A stretch of 20,730 nt of DNA from Spirochaetaceae bacterium. Its GTDB lineage: Bacteria; Spirochaetota; Spirochaetia; Treponematales; Breznakiellaceae. Both the position numbers and the translations under genes were made by a program. The stretch covers positions 1 through 20,730 of the forward strand of contig JAISLM010000003.1 of the NCBI GenBank assembly GCA_031290855.1, read 5' to 3'. The notes beneath the pieces are model-generated. The model was not told the DNA's origin, did not search any database, and saw only the letters and a program-made list of their open reading frames with translations. Shown here one piece after another: positions 14,577-20,730 of the stretch. Every line of letters begins with the position of its first letter. The stretch's first letter is position 1.

Positions 14577-15317
14577 CTAGCCCCCCATGTAGGCTTTTCG
14601 GACGTCGGCGTTGGCGGCGAGGCTGTCGGAAGTGTCTGCGGCTATAACCTCGCCTGTCTTTAGAACGTAGCCCCGGCTGGCGAAATTGAGCGCGACCCTC
14701 GCGTTCTGTTCGACGACAATGATCGTGGTGTGCTTTATGAAATTGAGTTTTTGCAGGGCCTTGAACATTTCAAACATCAGTTTGGGGGCAAGACCCATCG
14801 AAGGCTCGTCGAGCAGGATCGTCTCGCAGCCGGTCATCAGGGCGCGGCCCACGGCAAGCATCTGCTGTTCGCCGCCGGACAACAGTTCGCTGCGCTGCTT
14901 GCGGCGTTCAAAGAGACGGGGGAAGAGGCCGTAGACCAGGTCTTTTTTTTCGCCGCTTATCACGTTGTAGTTTATGTCATTGCGGTACGGGTAGGTCGCA
15001 ATTTGCAGGTTCTCCTCGACGGTAAGATTCCCGAAAATATGTCTGCCCTCCGGCACCAGAACCATCATCTGCCTCTGAATCAGGGTGTGCGGTTCCGTTT
15101 TGAGGATGCTTTCACCGTCATAGAGAATGTCGCCTGAGCTTACGGCGGGCGCGTCGGGCGGCATAAGGCGGGCGATGCAGTACAGCATCGAAGTCTTGCT
15201 TGCCCCGTTGGAACCGATCAGCGTGACGATTTCGCCGCGATCCACGGAAAACGACACGCCGTGCAACACCTCTATGTTGCCGTAACGCGCCCTCAGGTCT
15301 TTAACTTCCAAAATCAT
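14577..15317 (-). CDS. livF: Branched-chain amino acid ABC transporter ATP-binding protein LivF
   Basis: 246 aa, the standard LivF length; one of the two ATPases that drive the LivHM permease at the inner membrane. The signature LLSGGEQQMLAVGRALM and Walker B ETILLDEPSMGLAP are intact, and IIVVEQNARVAL has the LivF-type Gln where other ABC proteins carry the H-loop His. The Walker A motif is unusual: GSNGASKTS (35-43) has Ser40 where the family has an invariant Gly (codon AGC; GGC would restore it). The ATG at 15317 has a TAGGAG Shine-Dalgarno 6 nt upstream. It is the last gene of the liv operon, 65 nt after livG, with a 13-bp homopolymer in that gap. Confidence 0.92.
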   Translation of the reverse strand: MILEVKDLRARYGNIEVLHGVSFSVDRGEIVTLIGSNGASKTSMLYCIARLMPPDAPAVSSGDILYDGESILKTEPHTLIQRQMMVLVPEGRHIFGNLTVEENLQIATYPYRNDINYNVISGEKKDLVYGLFPRLFERRKQRSELLSGGEQQMLAVGRALMTGCETILLDEPSMGLAPKLMFEMFKALQKLNFIKHTTIIVVEQNARVALNFASRGYVLKTGEVIAADTSDSLAANADVRKAYMGG

Positions 15318-15338
15318 CTTTCACTCCTAGTCCATACT

Positions 15339-15351
15339 GGGGGGGGGGGGG
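15339..15351. repeat. 13-bp poly-G tract (poly-C on the coding strand) upstream of livF
   Basis: Thirteen consecutive G on the plus strand lie 21 bp upstream of the livF ATG and about 10 bp upstream of its Shine-Dalgarno. Tracts this long are prone to length changes by slipped-strand mispairing. Confidence 0.9.
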
Positions 15352-15382
15352 TATGCGCCCCCGCCGGCGGGGACGCCGGCCA

Positions 15383-16156
15383 TTAGGCCAGTTCGCCCGT
15401 GCCCAGATACGCTTTTATCACGTCCTCGTTGTTCTTTATCTCATCCGGCGCGCCGGCGGCGATCTCCTTGCCGAAGTCAATAACCGTGATCTCCTCGCAC
15501 AGAGTCATCACGACGTCCATCTGATGTTCAATCATCCAGATAGTCAGCTTGAAGCGGTCGTGCAGCCAGTGGATATAGTCGATCAGCTCGACAGCGTCCG
15601 CCGTGCTGAGGCCGGCGGCCGGTTCGTCCAACAGGAGGAGTTCCGGATCAAGGGACAGGGCGCGGGCAATCTCGACACGGCGCTGGGTGCCGTAGGGGAT
15701 GTTCTTGGGGTACTCGGTGGCAAGGTCGGTCAGCTTGAAAATTTCGAGCAGTTCCCATGCGGCTTTTGTAAGCTCCGCCTCGCGCCGGAGGTAGCGCTTG
15801 GTGCGAAAGAAAACGTCCGCCGTGCCGTATCCGAGCCTGTAGTATTGGGCGATAAGGATGTTGTCCAGTACGCTCATCTCGCTCCAGAGCCTGATGTTCT
15901 GAAAGGTGCGGCCTACCTTCATCGCGGCTATTTCGTGCGGCTTCATCCCGTTTATCCGCCTGCCGTTTATCAGGATATCGCCTTCGCTGGGGACATAAAA
16001 ACCGCTTACGATGTTGAAGACGGTTGTCTTTCCCGCCCCGTTTGGGCCGATGAGTCCCGAAATCGAGCCTTTCTTTAGGTCAAGGTCTATGTCGGTGAGG
16101 GCCTGGAGGCCGCCGAAACGGTGGGAGAGGCCGCGAATCTCTAGTTGCTTTTCCAT
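15383..16156 (-). CDS. livG: Branched-chain amino acid ABC transporter ATP-binding protein LivG
   Basis: 257 aa; partner ATPase of LivF. Walker A GPNGAGKT (37-44), the LivG-style signature IPYGTQRRVEIARAL, Walker B LLLLDEPAAGLS and the H-loop WMIEHQMDVVM are all intact. The ATG at 16156 was chosen because MEKQLEIRGLSHRFGG is the family N-terminus and GAGGA stands about 6 nt upstream; the open frame runs far upstream but shadows livM. The start overlaps the end of livM by 16 nt, so the two are translationally coupled. Confidence 0.94.
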   Translation of the reverse strand: MEKQLEIRGLSHRFGGLQALTDIDLDLKKGSISGLIGPNGAGKTTVFNIVSGFYVPSEGDILINGRRINGMKPHEIAAMKVGRTFQNIRLWSEMSVLDNILIAQYYRLGYGTADVFFRTKRYLRREAELTKAAWELLEIFKLTDLATEYPKNIPYGTQRRVEIARALSLDPELLLLDEPAAGLSTADAVELIDYIHWLHDRFKLTIWMIEHQMDVVMTLCEEITVIDFGKEIAAGAPDEIKNNEDVIKAYLGTGELA

Positions 16157-17172
16157 AAAGTCCTCTTTTTTGACAGATTTGAAATGACGCCGCCCAGTTC
16201 TTTGTTGCCTAGCAGCCCTTCGGGACGGAACTGCGTCAACAGTATCAGAAGGAGCGGGATTATCACCCATTTGAATATCTGCAGGGGCCGCATGATTTCC
16301 AGCAGGAACGTGAACAGCACGGCCGAGAGCACGGAGCCGGACAGCGAGCCCATGCCGCCCAGGTATACCATCACCATCCCTTCGGTAGACTTCAGGATGC
16401 TGAACGAGCTTGGGTTGATGAAACCGAGCTGATGGGCGAAGAGGCCGCCGGCGACTCCGGCAAGGCCGGACGAAAACATGAAGGCCAGCATCTTGATGCG
16501 GTTCGTGTCTACGCTCATTATCTCCGCCGAAACTTCGTCGTAGCGTATCGCCGATATGCACTTTCCGAGCGCGGACGACATCAGCCTTTTTATCAGCATC
16601 ACGCAGAGGAAGACAAACACCAGTATCCATACCAGTACCCACGGCAGAGGTACGGCGTCGTTCATCGCGAAGAAGGTTCCCTTCATCCCCATCAGGCCAC
16701 GGCTCGCGCCGATGATTTCCATGTTGTTGATAGCGGTGATGATTATGTAGTTTGACGCGAGCGTTATTATCGCGAGGTAGTCGTCGCGGGTTTTGAACGA
16801 CGGAATGGCGATTATCAGGCCCGTGAAGGCCGCCGCCACGCCGCCAAGTATGATCACTAGAGGGAAGAGGAAGAGCGCCGATTCGGGCGGCAGCAGCGGG
16901 CCGCCCAAAAATTTGTTTTCGGTGAAAAGGATTATCGAGATTACCGAAGAGACATAGGCCCCCACCGCCATAAAGCCTGCGTGTCCGCAGGAAAATTCCC
17001 CCATGTAGCCGTTCACTATGTTTAGACTTGCCGCGAATATAATGTTTATACCTATCGACATCAGGACGCTTTGCAGGTACTGGTTTATCACTCCCAGGGA
17101 AGAGAGCGTTATTATCGCTGCGGCCACGGCGAGCAGCGCCATCGTTACCAGTATTAGATTACTTTTTTTCAC
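16141..17172 (-). CDS. livM: Branched-chain amino acid ABC transporter permease LivM
   Basis: 343 aa, with about eight to ten hydrophobic segments. The conserved block ASLNIVNGYMGEFSCGHAGF (the LivM 'GxxSxGHAxF' motif) and the cytoplasmic loop SALGKCISAIRYDEVSAEIM, which docks on the ATPase, are clear. It forms the inner-membrane channel with LivH. The start is GTG at 17172 with AAGGA about 9 nt upstream; the first 24 residues are a signal-like membrane span. Confidence 0.93.
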   Translation of the reverse strand: MKKSNLILVTMALLAVAAAIITLSSLGVINQYLQSVLMSIGINIIFAASLNIVNGYMGEFSCGHAGFMAVGAYVSSVISIILFTENKFLGGPLLPPESALFLFPLVIILGGVAAAFTGLIIAIPSFKTRDDYLAIITLASNYIIITAINNMEIIGASRGLMGMKGTFFAMNDAVPLPWVLVWILVFVFLCVMLIKRLMSSALGKCISAIRYDEVSAEIMSVDTNRIKMLAFMFSSGLAGVAGGLFAHQLGFINPSSFSILKSTEGMVMVYLGGMGSLSGSVLSAVLFTFLLEIMRPLQIFKWVIIPLLLILLTQFRPEGLLGNKELGGVISNLSKKRTLWKSN

Positions 17173-17189
17173 GTTTCCGTATCCTTAAA

Positions 17190-17230
17190 ATAGAGGCCTT
17201 CCCAAAACTTCAGGTTTTTGGGAGACAAGC
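17190..17230. repeat. Dispersed hairpin repeat, copy 2, between livH and livM
   Basis: CCCAAAAC (17201-17208) and TTTTTGGG (17215-17222) form a stem. The sequence matches the reverse complement of 12764-12803 over most of its length. As part of the liv mRNA it may fold and moderate read-through or stability between livH and livM. Confidence 0.55.
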
Positions 17231-17255
17231 TTGCTTGTCCGGTTGCCTTAGATTT

Positions 17256-18164
17256 CTATATTTTTGTGCCTTTCGCCACGCCGAAGAAGCCGGTCGGCTT
17301 TATCGCCATGATTATCAACAGTATCACAAATGAGATCAGATCCTTGAAGCTGGACGGGAAGAATGACGCGAAGAACACTTCGATAAAGCCCAGGATGAAG
17401 CCTCCGGCGAAGGCGCCTTTTATCACGCCTATGCCGCCGACAACCGCCGCGATAAACGCCTTCCAGCCGAGTATCATCCCCATGTCGTAGCTCAACACCG
17501 GGTAAGACAGCCCATAAAGGATGCCCGCGACGGCGGCCAGGGACGAACCCAGCGCGAAGGTGAACGTGATTATCGCGTTTAGCGGGATGCCCATCAGCGG
17601 TATCGCGAACGGATCGTAGGATATGGCCCGCATCGCCATACCGAGTATCGTTTTCTGCACGATGAATTCCAGCGCCCCGTACACGACAAACGCGCTTGCG
17701 ATCACAAGGACTTTGAGGTTCGTTAGAACCAGCGGGCCTATCTGCCAGATCTGCTTTTCTATCATGTCGGGGAAACGGCGCGAGCTTGCGCCTAGAAACG
17801 CGAGGTTTCCGTTTTCCAGGATAAAGCCGACCATCAACGCGGTAATCACAACGTAAAGCCGGTTCACGCCTTTCTTCCGAAGCGGCCTGTACGCGACACG
17901 CTCTATCGTCACGCCGAGAAGCGCGGTGAGCGGCATCGTTAAGACAAGCGTTATAAGGAATACTATTATGCCGTTGCTGAACATCGATAGAACCGCCCCC
18001 GCGATGAAGAAGGCGATGTAGCAGGCCGCCATGAAAATATCGCCGTGCGCAAAATTGATAAGCCGCAGCACACCGTACACGAGACAGTAACCTAGCGCTA
18101 TCATAGAATAAAAGCTGCCCCATTGCAGCGCGTTAAAAATATTTTGTAGTAAAGCCGCCAACAA
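17256..18164 (-). CDS. livH: Branched-chain amino acid ABC transporter permease LivH
   Basis: 302 aa, typical for LivH. The motifs GSFYSMIALGYCLVYGVLRL, NFAHGDIFM and the EAA-like loop TILGMAMRAISYDPFAIPLM are present, followed by KAFIAAVVGGIGVIKGAFAGG. It is an inner-membrane channel subunit paired with LivM. The start is TTG at 18164 (a second TTG follows immediately), supported by AGGAGG 6 nt upstream; no ATG is available at the family N-terminus. Confidence 0.93.
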   Translation of the reverse strand: MLAALLQNIFNALQWGSFYSMIALGYCLVYGVLRLINFAHGDIFMAACYIAFFIAGAVLSMFSNGIIVFLITLVLTMPLTALLGVTIERVAYRPLRKKGVNRLYVVITALMVGFILENGNLAFLGASSRRFPDMIEKQIWQIGPLVLTNLKVLVIASAFVVYGALEFIVQKTILGMAMRAISYDPFAIPLMGIPLNAIITFTFALGSSLAAVAGILYGLSYPVLSYDMGMILGWKAFIAAVVGGIGVIKGAFAGGFILGFIEVFFASFFPSSFKDLISFVILLIIMAIKPTGFFGVAKGTKI

Positions 18165-18202
18165 GCGCGCCTCCTGTTTTTGTTAACGTGATTTTTTGTT
18201 TG

Positions 18203-18216
18203 GCGGGCCGGCCCGC
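18203..18216. repeat. G+C-rich palindrome in the livJ-livH gap
   Basis: GCGGGCCGGCCCGC is a perfect 14-bp palindrome between the binding-protein gene and livH. It can form a 5-bp stem with a 4-nt loop in the mRNA. No T-run follows in the minus direction, so it is more likely a 3' stabiliser or partial attenuator, giving more binding protein than permease. Confidence 0.4.
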
Positions 18217-18279
18217 TGGAAAAAGGGATGCCCTGCGGCCGTGCTGCCGTCGTTGCGGGTACCCCTATCCCTACTCGTC

Positions 18280-19449
18280 CTACATACTCGCCACGTACTC
18301 GAACTCGCCGGCATCGTTCACACGAACCACGACGACGGGTTTGGCGGGATCGCCGTTGGCGTCAAAGGTCATGGTTCCCGTGATACCGGGGAAGTTTGCC
18401 GTCGAAGCTATCGCGTTTTTGAGGGCTTCGCGGTCCTTGGCAAGGTCGCCTGATAAACCGGCCTGTTGTATCGCGCTGAGGATTATCCAAGCCGAGTCGT
18501 ATGTCAGCGCGGCGATGTCATCGGGGACGTAGCCGTAGGCGGATTTGTACTTGTTGATGAAATCCAGCGTCGCGCCGACCGCGCCCGCCGCCGCGTAGTG
18601 CGTGGTAAAGAAATAGCCCTTTACGGCCCCGTTTGAAAGGTTCACCAGGTCGGCGGAACCCCAGGAATCGCTGCCGAGTATCGGCTTGCCGCCCCAGCCC
18701 AGGTCTTTTACCTGGGAGACTATCAGCGCGACATGGTTGTAGTAGTCCGGCAGGTACAGGATTTCCGCGCCGGAACGCACGATGCGGGTAAGCTGCGTCG
18801 AAAAGTCCTGGTCCTTTTCACCAAAACTTTCGTAGGCGACGACTTCGCCGCCGCTTTGAGTCCAGACATCGCGGAAAATCTCACTCAAGCCCTTGGAATA
18901 GTCGTCCTCGGTGTTGTAGAGGATCGCGACTTTGTTTAGACCGGAAAACTGGGTTTTGGCAAACTTGACAGCCGCCGGCGCCTGTGTCGGGTCGAGTAAA
19001 CAGGCGCGGAACACGTAAGGCCGGTTCAGCGTAACCGCCGGGTTCGTAGCCCAGGGCGACACCATCGGCGTCCGGTTGTCGTTATTCGCCCCGCCCGCGG
19101 GGATAGCGCGGCCTGAGCCGCAGGGCCCCACTACTGCCAGCACCTTATCCTGCTCTATCAGGCGCAGAGCGGCCTGAACCGCGGATTCGGACTTTAGCTC
19201 GTTGTCAACATAGACGAACTCGACCGGGTATTTTTGGCCTTTAACCTCAAGCCCCCCCGCCGCGTCCAGTTCCTTTTTTACAAGCTCGCCGGCAAAACGC
19301 GCGCTTTCGCCTATTTTGGGCGAATTTCCGGTCAACGGTATGTTGAAACCGATCTTGATAACTTGTTCCTTCTTTGCACATCCTGTGGCCAGCGCCACGA
19401 CGGACGCAAGCAGGAACAATCCGCGAAAAACTTTTTTCAGATTTTTCAT
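18280..19449 (-). CDS. livJ: Branched-chain amino acid ABC transporter substrate-binding lipoprotein
   Basis: 389 aa. The signal peptide MKNLKKVFRGLFLLASVVAL ends in the lipobox LATGC with Cys24, so it is a lipoprotein tethered to the inner membrane facing the periplasm. The type I periplasmic-binding fold follows: VIKIGFNIPLTGNSPKIGES, LAVVGPCGSGRA, TPMVSPWATNPAVTLNRPYV and LTYDSAWIILSAI are LivJ/LivK-like. The ligand is predicted as Leu/Ile/Val or another amino acid; the sequence does not fix it. The ATG at 19449 has AAGGAG about 10 nt upstream. It is first in the operon livJ-H-M-G-F and is preceded by an A+T-rich promoter region. Confidence 0.93.
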   Translation of the reverse strand: MKNLKKVFRGLFLLASVVALATGCAKKEQVIKIGFNIPLTGNSPKIGESARFAGELVKKELDAAGGLEVKGQKYPVEFVYVDNELKSESAVQAALRLIEQDKVLAVVGPCGSGRAIPAGGANNDNRTPMVSPWATNPAVTLNRPYVFRACLLDPTQAPAAVKFAKTQFSGLNKVAILYNTEDDYSKGLSEIFRDVWTQSGGEVVAYESFGEKDQDFSTQLTRIVRSGAEILYLPDYYNHVALIVSQVKDLGWGGKPILGSDSWGSADLVNLSNGAVKGYFFTTHYAAAGAVGATLDFINKYKSAYGYVPDDIAALTYDSAWIILSAIQQAGLSGDLAKDREALKNAIASTANFPGITGTMTFDANGDPAKPVVVVRVNDAGEFEYVASM

Positions 19450-19541
19450 TCTCTTTTCTCTCCTTACGCGGCAGGCGAATCACCGCCGCAACATTTTTAC
19501 CCGCCACCGTATTCTTGCGGCATCTGCGTCTTAATTACAAT

Positions 19542-19570
19542 ACCCTAATATAAAGAATTTTTTTTGTCAA
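19542..19570 (-). promoter_or_regulatory. Predicted promoter of the liv operon
   Basis: On the minus strand a perfect TTGACA (19570-19565) is followed after 17 bp by TAGGGT (19547-19542), a weak -10. The weak -10 with a consensus -35 in a very A+T-rich stretch suggests help from an activator. The leader would be about 85 nt. Confidence 0.5.
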
Positions 19571-19572
19571 GT

Positions 19573-19588
19573 ATTTTCTACAGAAAAT
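19573..19588. promoter_or_regulatory. Inverted repeat just upstream of the liv -35 box
   Basis: ATTTTC-TACA-GAAAAT has perfect 6-bp arms and ends 2 bp from the predicted -35 box. The position suits an activator or repressor site; the regulator is unknown. Confidence 0.35.
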
Positions 19589-19599
19589 GTAATAAAGAA

Positions 19600-20086
19600 A
19601 TTTTAATTGATTATATAATACATAAATGTAGAGAGTAACCCCGAATTCCTACGTTTACGGGTCAAGGGCCGGTCGTTTTGCGAAACGGATGGATTCGTGA
19701 TAGATTCGCGGCGGGGTCTGTTCCCCCGCCTTATCCCTTCTTAATTCGCAAAGTCTGGTTTAATACCGTGCGGAGGCTCATCAGGTTAGGCACAATCCAC
19801 ACGCGGACGCTTCCGCTGTTTTATATCGCCTGGAGTTGGCGGCAACTACAAAAAATGGTAGTGGACGGGTTTGCGGGCAAACAAGGTTTTCTATGCAAAG
19901 CGCCACAGGTGATAAATTTCCGCAGCCGATCGAAGCTCTTTGATTCCGCATCACTTACAAGATAACCCGCCGCCTGCGCCAAACCTGGCCCGCAGTTCGG
20001 CTTTCAGGGCAGACGTATCCCCCCGGGCGGGTTCGGTTTGGCGAGAAAATGGCGGCCGCTGAGGTTCCGCGGGCGGATTATGCCGC
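19600..20086. other. Intergenic repeat DNA between the liv promoter and RAYT-like gene
   Basis: No convincing gene is seen. It holds a hairpin GCGGGG-N7-CCCCGC (19711-19729) whose GGGGTCTG core resembles the palindromes in the tandem repeats at 20156-20330. It also holds the 24-bp segment shared with 5791-5814 (19744-19767) and the exact inverted partner (19789-19809) of 11198-11218. From about 19980 on it is DNA-similar to 5847 onward. Confidence 0.5.
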
Positions 20087-20686
20087 TTATCCGGGCTCCG
20101 GGGCGGCGGGAAGGGGGTATAGGCGGGAAAACGCGGCCCCGGCCGCCCGTTCCTTGCTTCGGGGTCTGACCCCACGGGCCGGGGAGGGCCCCGCCGCCGT
20201 GCGTCCGGCGAGGCGTTTCCCGCTTCGGGGTCTGACCCCACGGGCCGGGGAGGGCCCCGCCGCCATGCGTCCGTCGAGGCGTTTCCCGCTGTGAGGTCTG
20301 ACACCACGGGCCGGCGGGACTCCCGCCGCCTCCCCCGCTTCCCCGCCGTCCGGCGGCTCCCCTTCCAGAATCCGCGACCGGTACCGGTCGCCCCACAGAT
20401 GCCCCGTCCGTCCATTGTCCCGGTTGTACCTAATGGCGAAGGTCTGCTTCAGCCATTTCATTATCGCCGGCAGCTCGAACCCGTCCGCAGGCTTGATGTA
20501 AAAAGCCAGCCGGTCACCGGCAAGACTCAAGCCCCGGACCGTGAAGGCAAACCTGTGCGCGGTCTCCCGGAACACCCGGTCGAACAGCGCCATTGCCCGG
20601 CCCCCGCGGAACAGGGGTTCCCGGTTGTTGACGCGGGTACTGATTTCGTACCACACGCCCTGTTTCAGCATTCTTAAATGTCTCAT
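20087..20686 (-). CDS. RAYT-like (IS200/REP-associated transposase-related) protein with 22-aa repeats
   Basis: About 199 aa. The N-terminus MRHLRMLKQGVWYEISTRVN and the later LAGDRLAFYIKPADGFELP, IMKWLKQTFAIRYN and GRTGHLWGDRYRSRILEG follow the layout of Y1/REP-associated tyrosine transposases. In those the stretch before 'IKP' is normally the His-hydrophobic-His metal motif (as in NHVHLLI). Here it is DRLAFYI, so both His are absent. The usual C-terminal tyrosine helix region is replaced by tandem copies of a 22-residue unit (GVRPRSGKRLAG...). It may be a non-catalytic, domesticated or decaying relative. The ATG at 20686 fits the family; an upstream ATG at 20725 adds 13 residues. No Shine-Dalgarno is visible. 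Confidence 0.55.
   Translation of the reverse strand: MRHLRMLKQGVWYEISTRVNNREPLFRGGRAMALFDRVFRETAHRFAFTVRGLSLAGDRLAFYIKPADGFELPAIMKWLKQTFAIRYNRDNGRTGHLWGDRYRSRILEGEPPDGGEAGEAAGVPPARGVRPHSGKRLDGRMAAGPSPARGVRPRSGKRLAGRTAAGPSPARGVRPRSKERAAGAAFSRLYPLPAAPEPG
20156..20330. repeat. 66-bp tandem repeat with internal palindromes, three units
   Basis: Units begin at 20156, 20222 and 20288, exactly 66 bp apart; the first two are nearly identical and the third is partial and diverged. Each carries GGGGTCTGACCCC (a perfect-arm hairpin) and a GGGCC...GGCCC stem. Being 22 codons long, the unit keeps frame in the RAYT-like gene. Confidence 0.85.
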
Positions 20687-20730
20687 GCAAATATATGTGC
20701 GCTTGCCCGCGTTTTGCTTTAACATACGGA

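Noticed and set aside
15383..16642. 419-aa version of LivG
   Set aside because: The first 162 residues are an out-of-frame Arg/His-rich shadow of livM; the family N-terminus and Shine-Dalgarno place the start at 16156.
17248..18123. 291-codon minus-strand frame overlapping livH
   Set aside because: It is an Arg-rich out-of-frame shadow; the livH frame has the permease motifs and an AGGAGG-preceded TTG.
20156..20330. CRISPR-like spaced repeat
   Set aside because: The units are directly adjacent 66-mers without spacers and keep a coding frame; this is a tandem repeat, and no cas genes are present.
1..20730. tRNA, rRNA or riboswitch genes
   Set aside because: No cloverleaf, rRNA segment or recognisable riboswitch core was found on reading the gaps on both strands; a covariance-model scan would settle it.

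Overview
The window is bacterial and chromosome-like. It is mostly G+C-rich (roughly 55-60% by eye), with one clearly A+T-rich block at the left end (about 1-3300). Gene families and decay pattern suggest a spirochaete of the Treponema / termite-gut treponeme type. The hints are a RAYT-like 'VWYEI.TR.N.REPLF ... FYIKPADGFELP' protein family, many short palindromic repeats, a long poly-G tract and a Na+-pumping decarboxylase. This assignment is inference; no rRNA or other marker is present.

Layout. (1) 1-3480 is an acquired-looking A+T-rich defence island. It carries a Vsr-type mismatch endonuclease and a HindVP-family restriction endonuclease (minus strand), divergent from a C5-cytosine methyltransferase (plus strand). 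The 65-bp gap between R and M holds a perfect 20-bp palindrome; each arm contains one GRCGYC site, the sequence recognised by HindVP, and the right arm overlaps the methyltransferase -35 box. A long attC-like folded element (224-406) and a matching 9-bp core (3399-3407) bracket the island. (2) 3583-5604 (minus): oadB (Na+-translocating decarboxylase beta subunit), a 45-aa OadG-like membrane peptide, and a SpsF-type cytidylyltransferase with no normal start codon at the expected place. (3) 5641-6330: a decayed RAYT-like repeat. (4) 6331-11025 (minus): parE, pncB and argA in a tight operon. (5) 11026-14576: decayed DNA with two broken IS3-family elements on either side of a COG4324-type putative aminopeptidase gene. 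(6) 14577-19449 (minus): a complete branched-chain amino acid ABC transporter operon, livJ/K-livH-livM-livG-livF, with its promoter at about 19542-19570. (7) 19600-20730: a second, longer RAYT-like copy with three 66-bp in-frame tandem repeats.

How the parts fit. The R-M-Vsr module restricts foreign DNA and repairs T:G mismatches from deaminated 5-methylcytosine; its expression looks built to sense its own methylation. The parE-pncB-argA operon joins unrelated housekeeping steps (decatenation, NAD salvage, first arginine step). The liv operon imports branched-chain or related amino acids. Two features could tune or impair it: a 13-bp G tract just upstream of livF, and a Gly-to-Ser change in the LivF Walker A motif. 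At three first-of-operon genes (the methyltransferase, oadB, parE) a good -10 box ends only 6-7 nt before the ATG, suggesting leaderless mRNAs.
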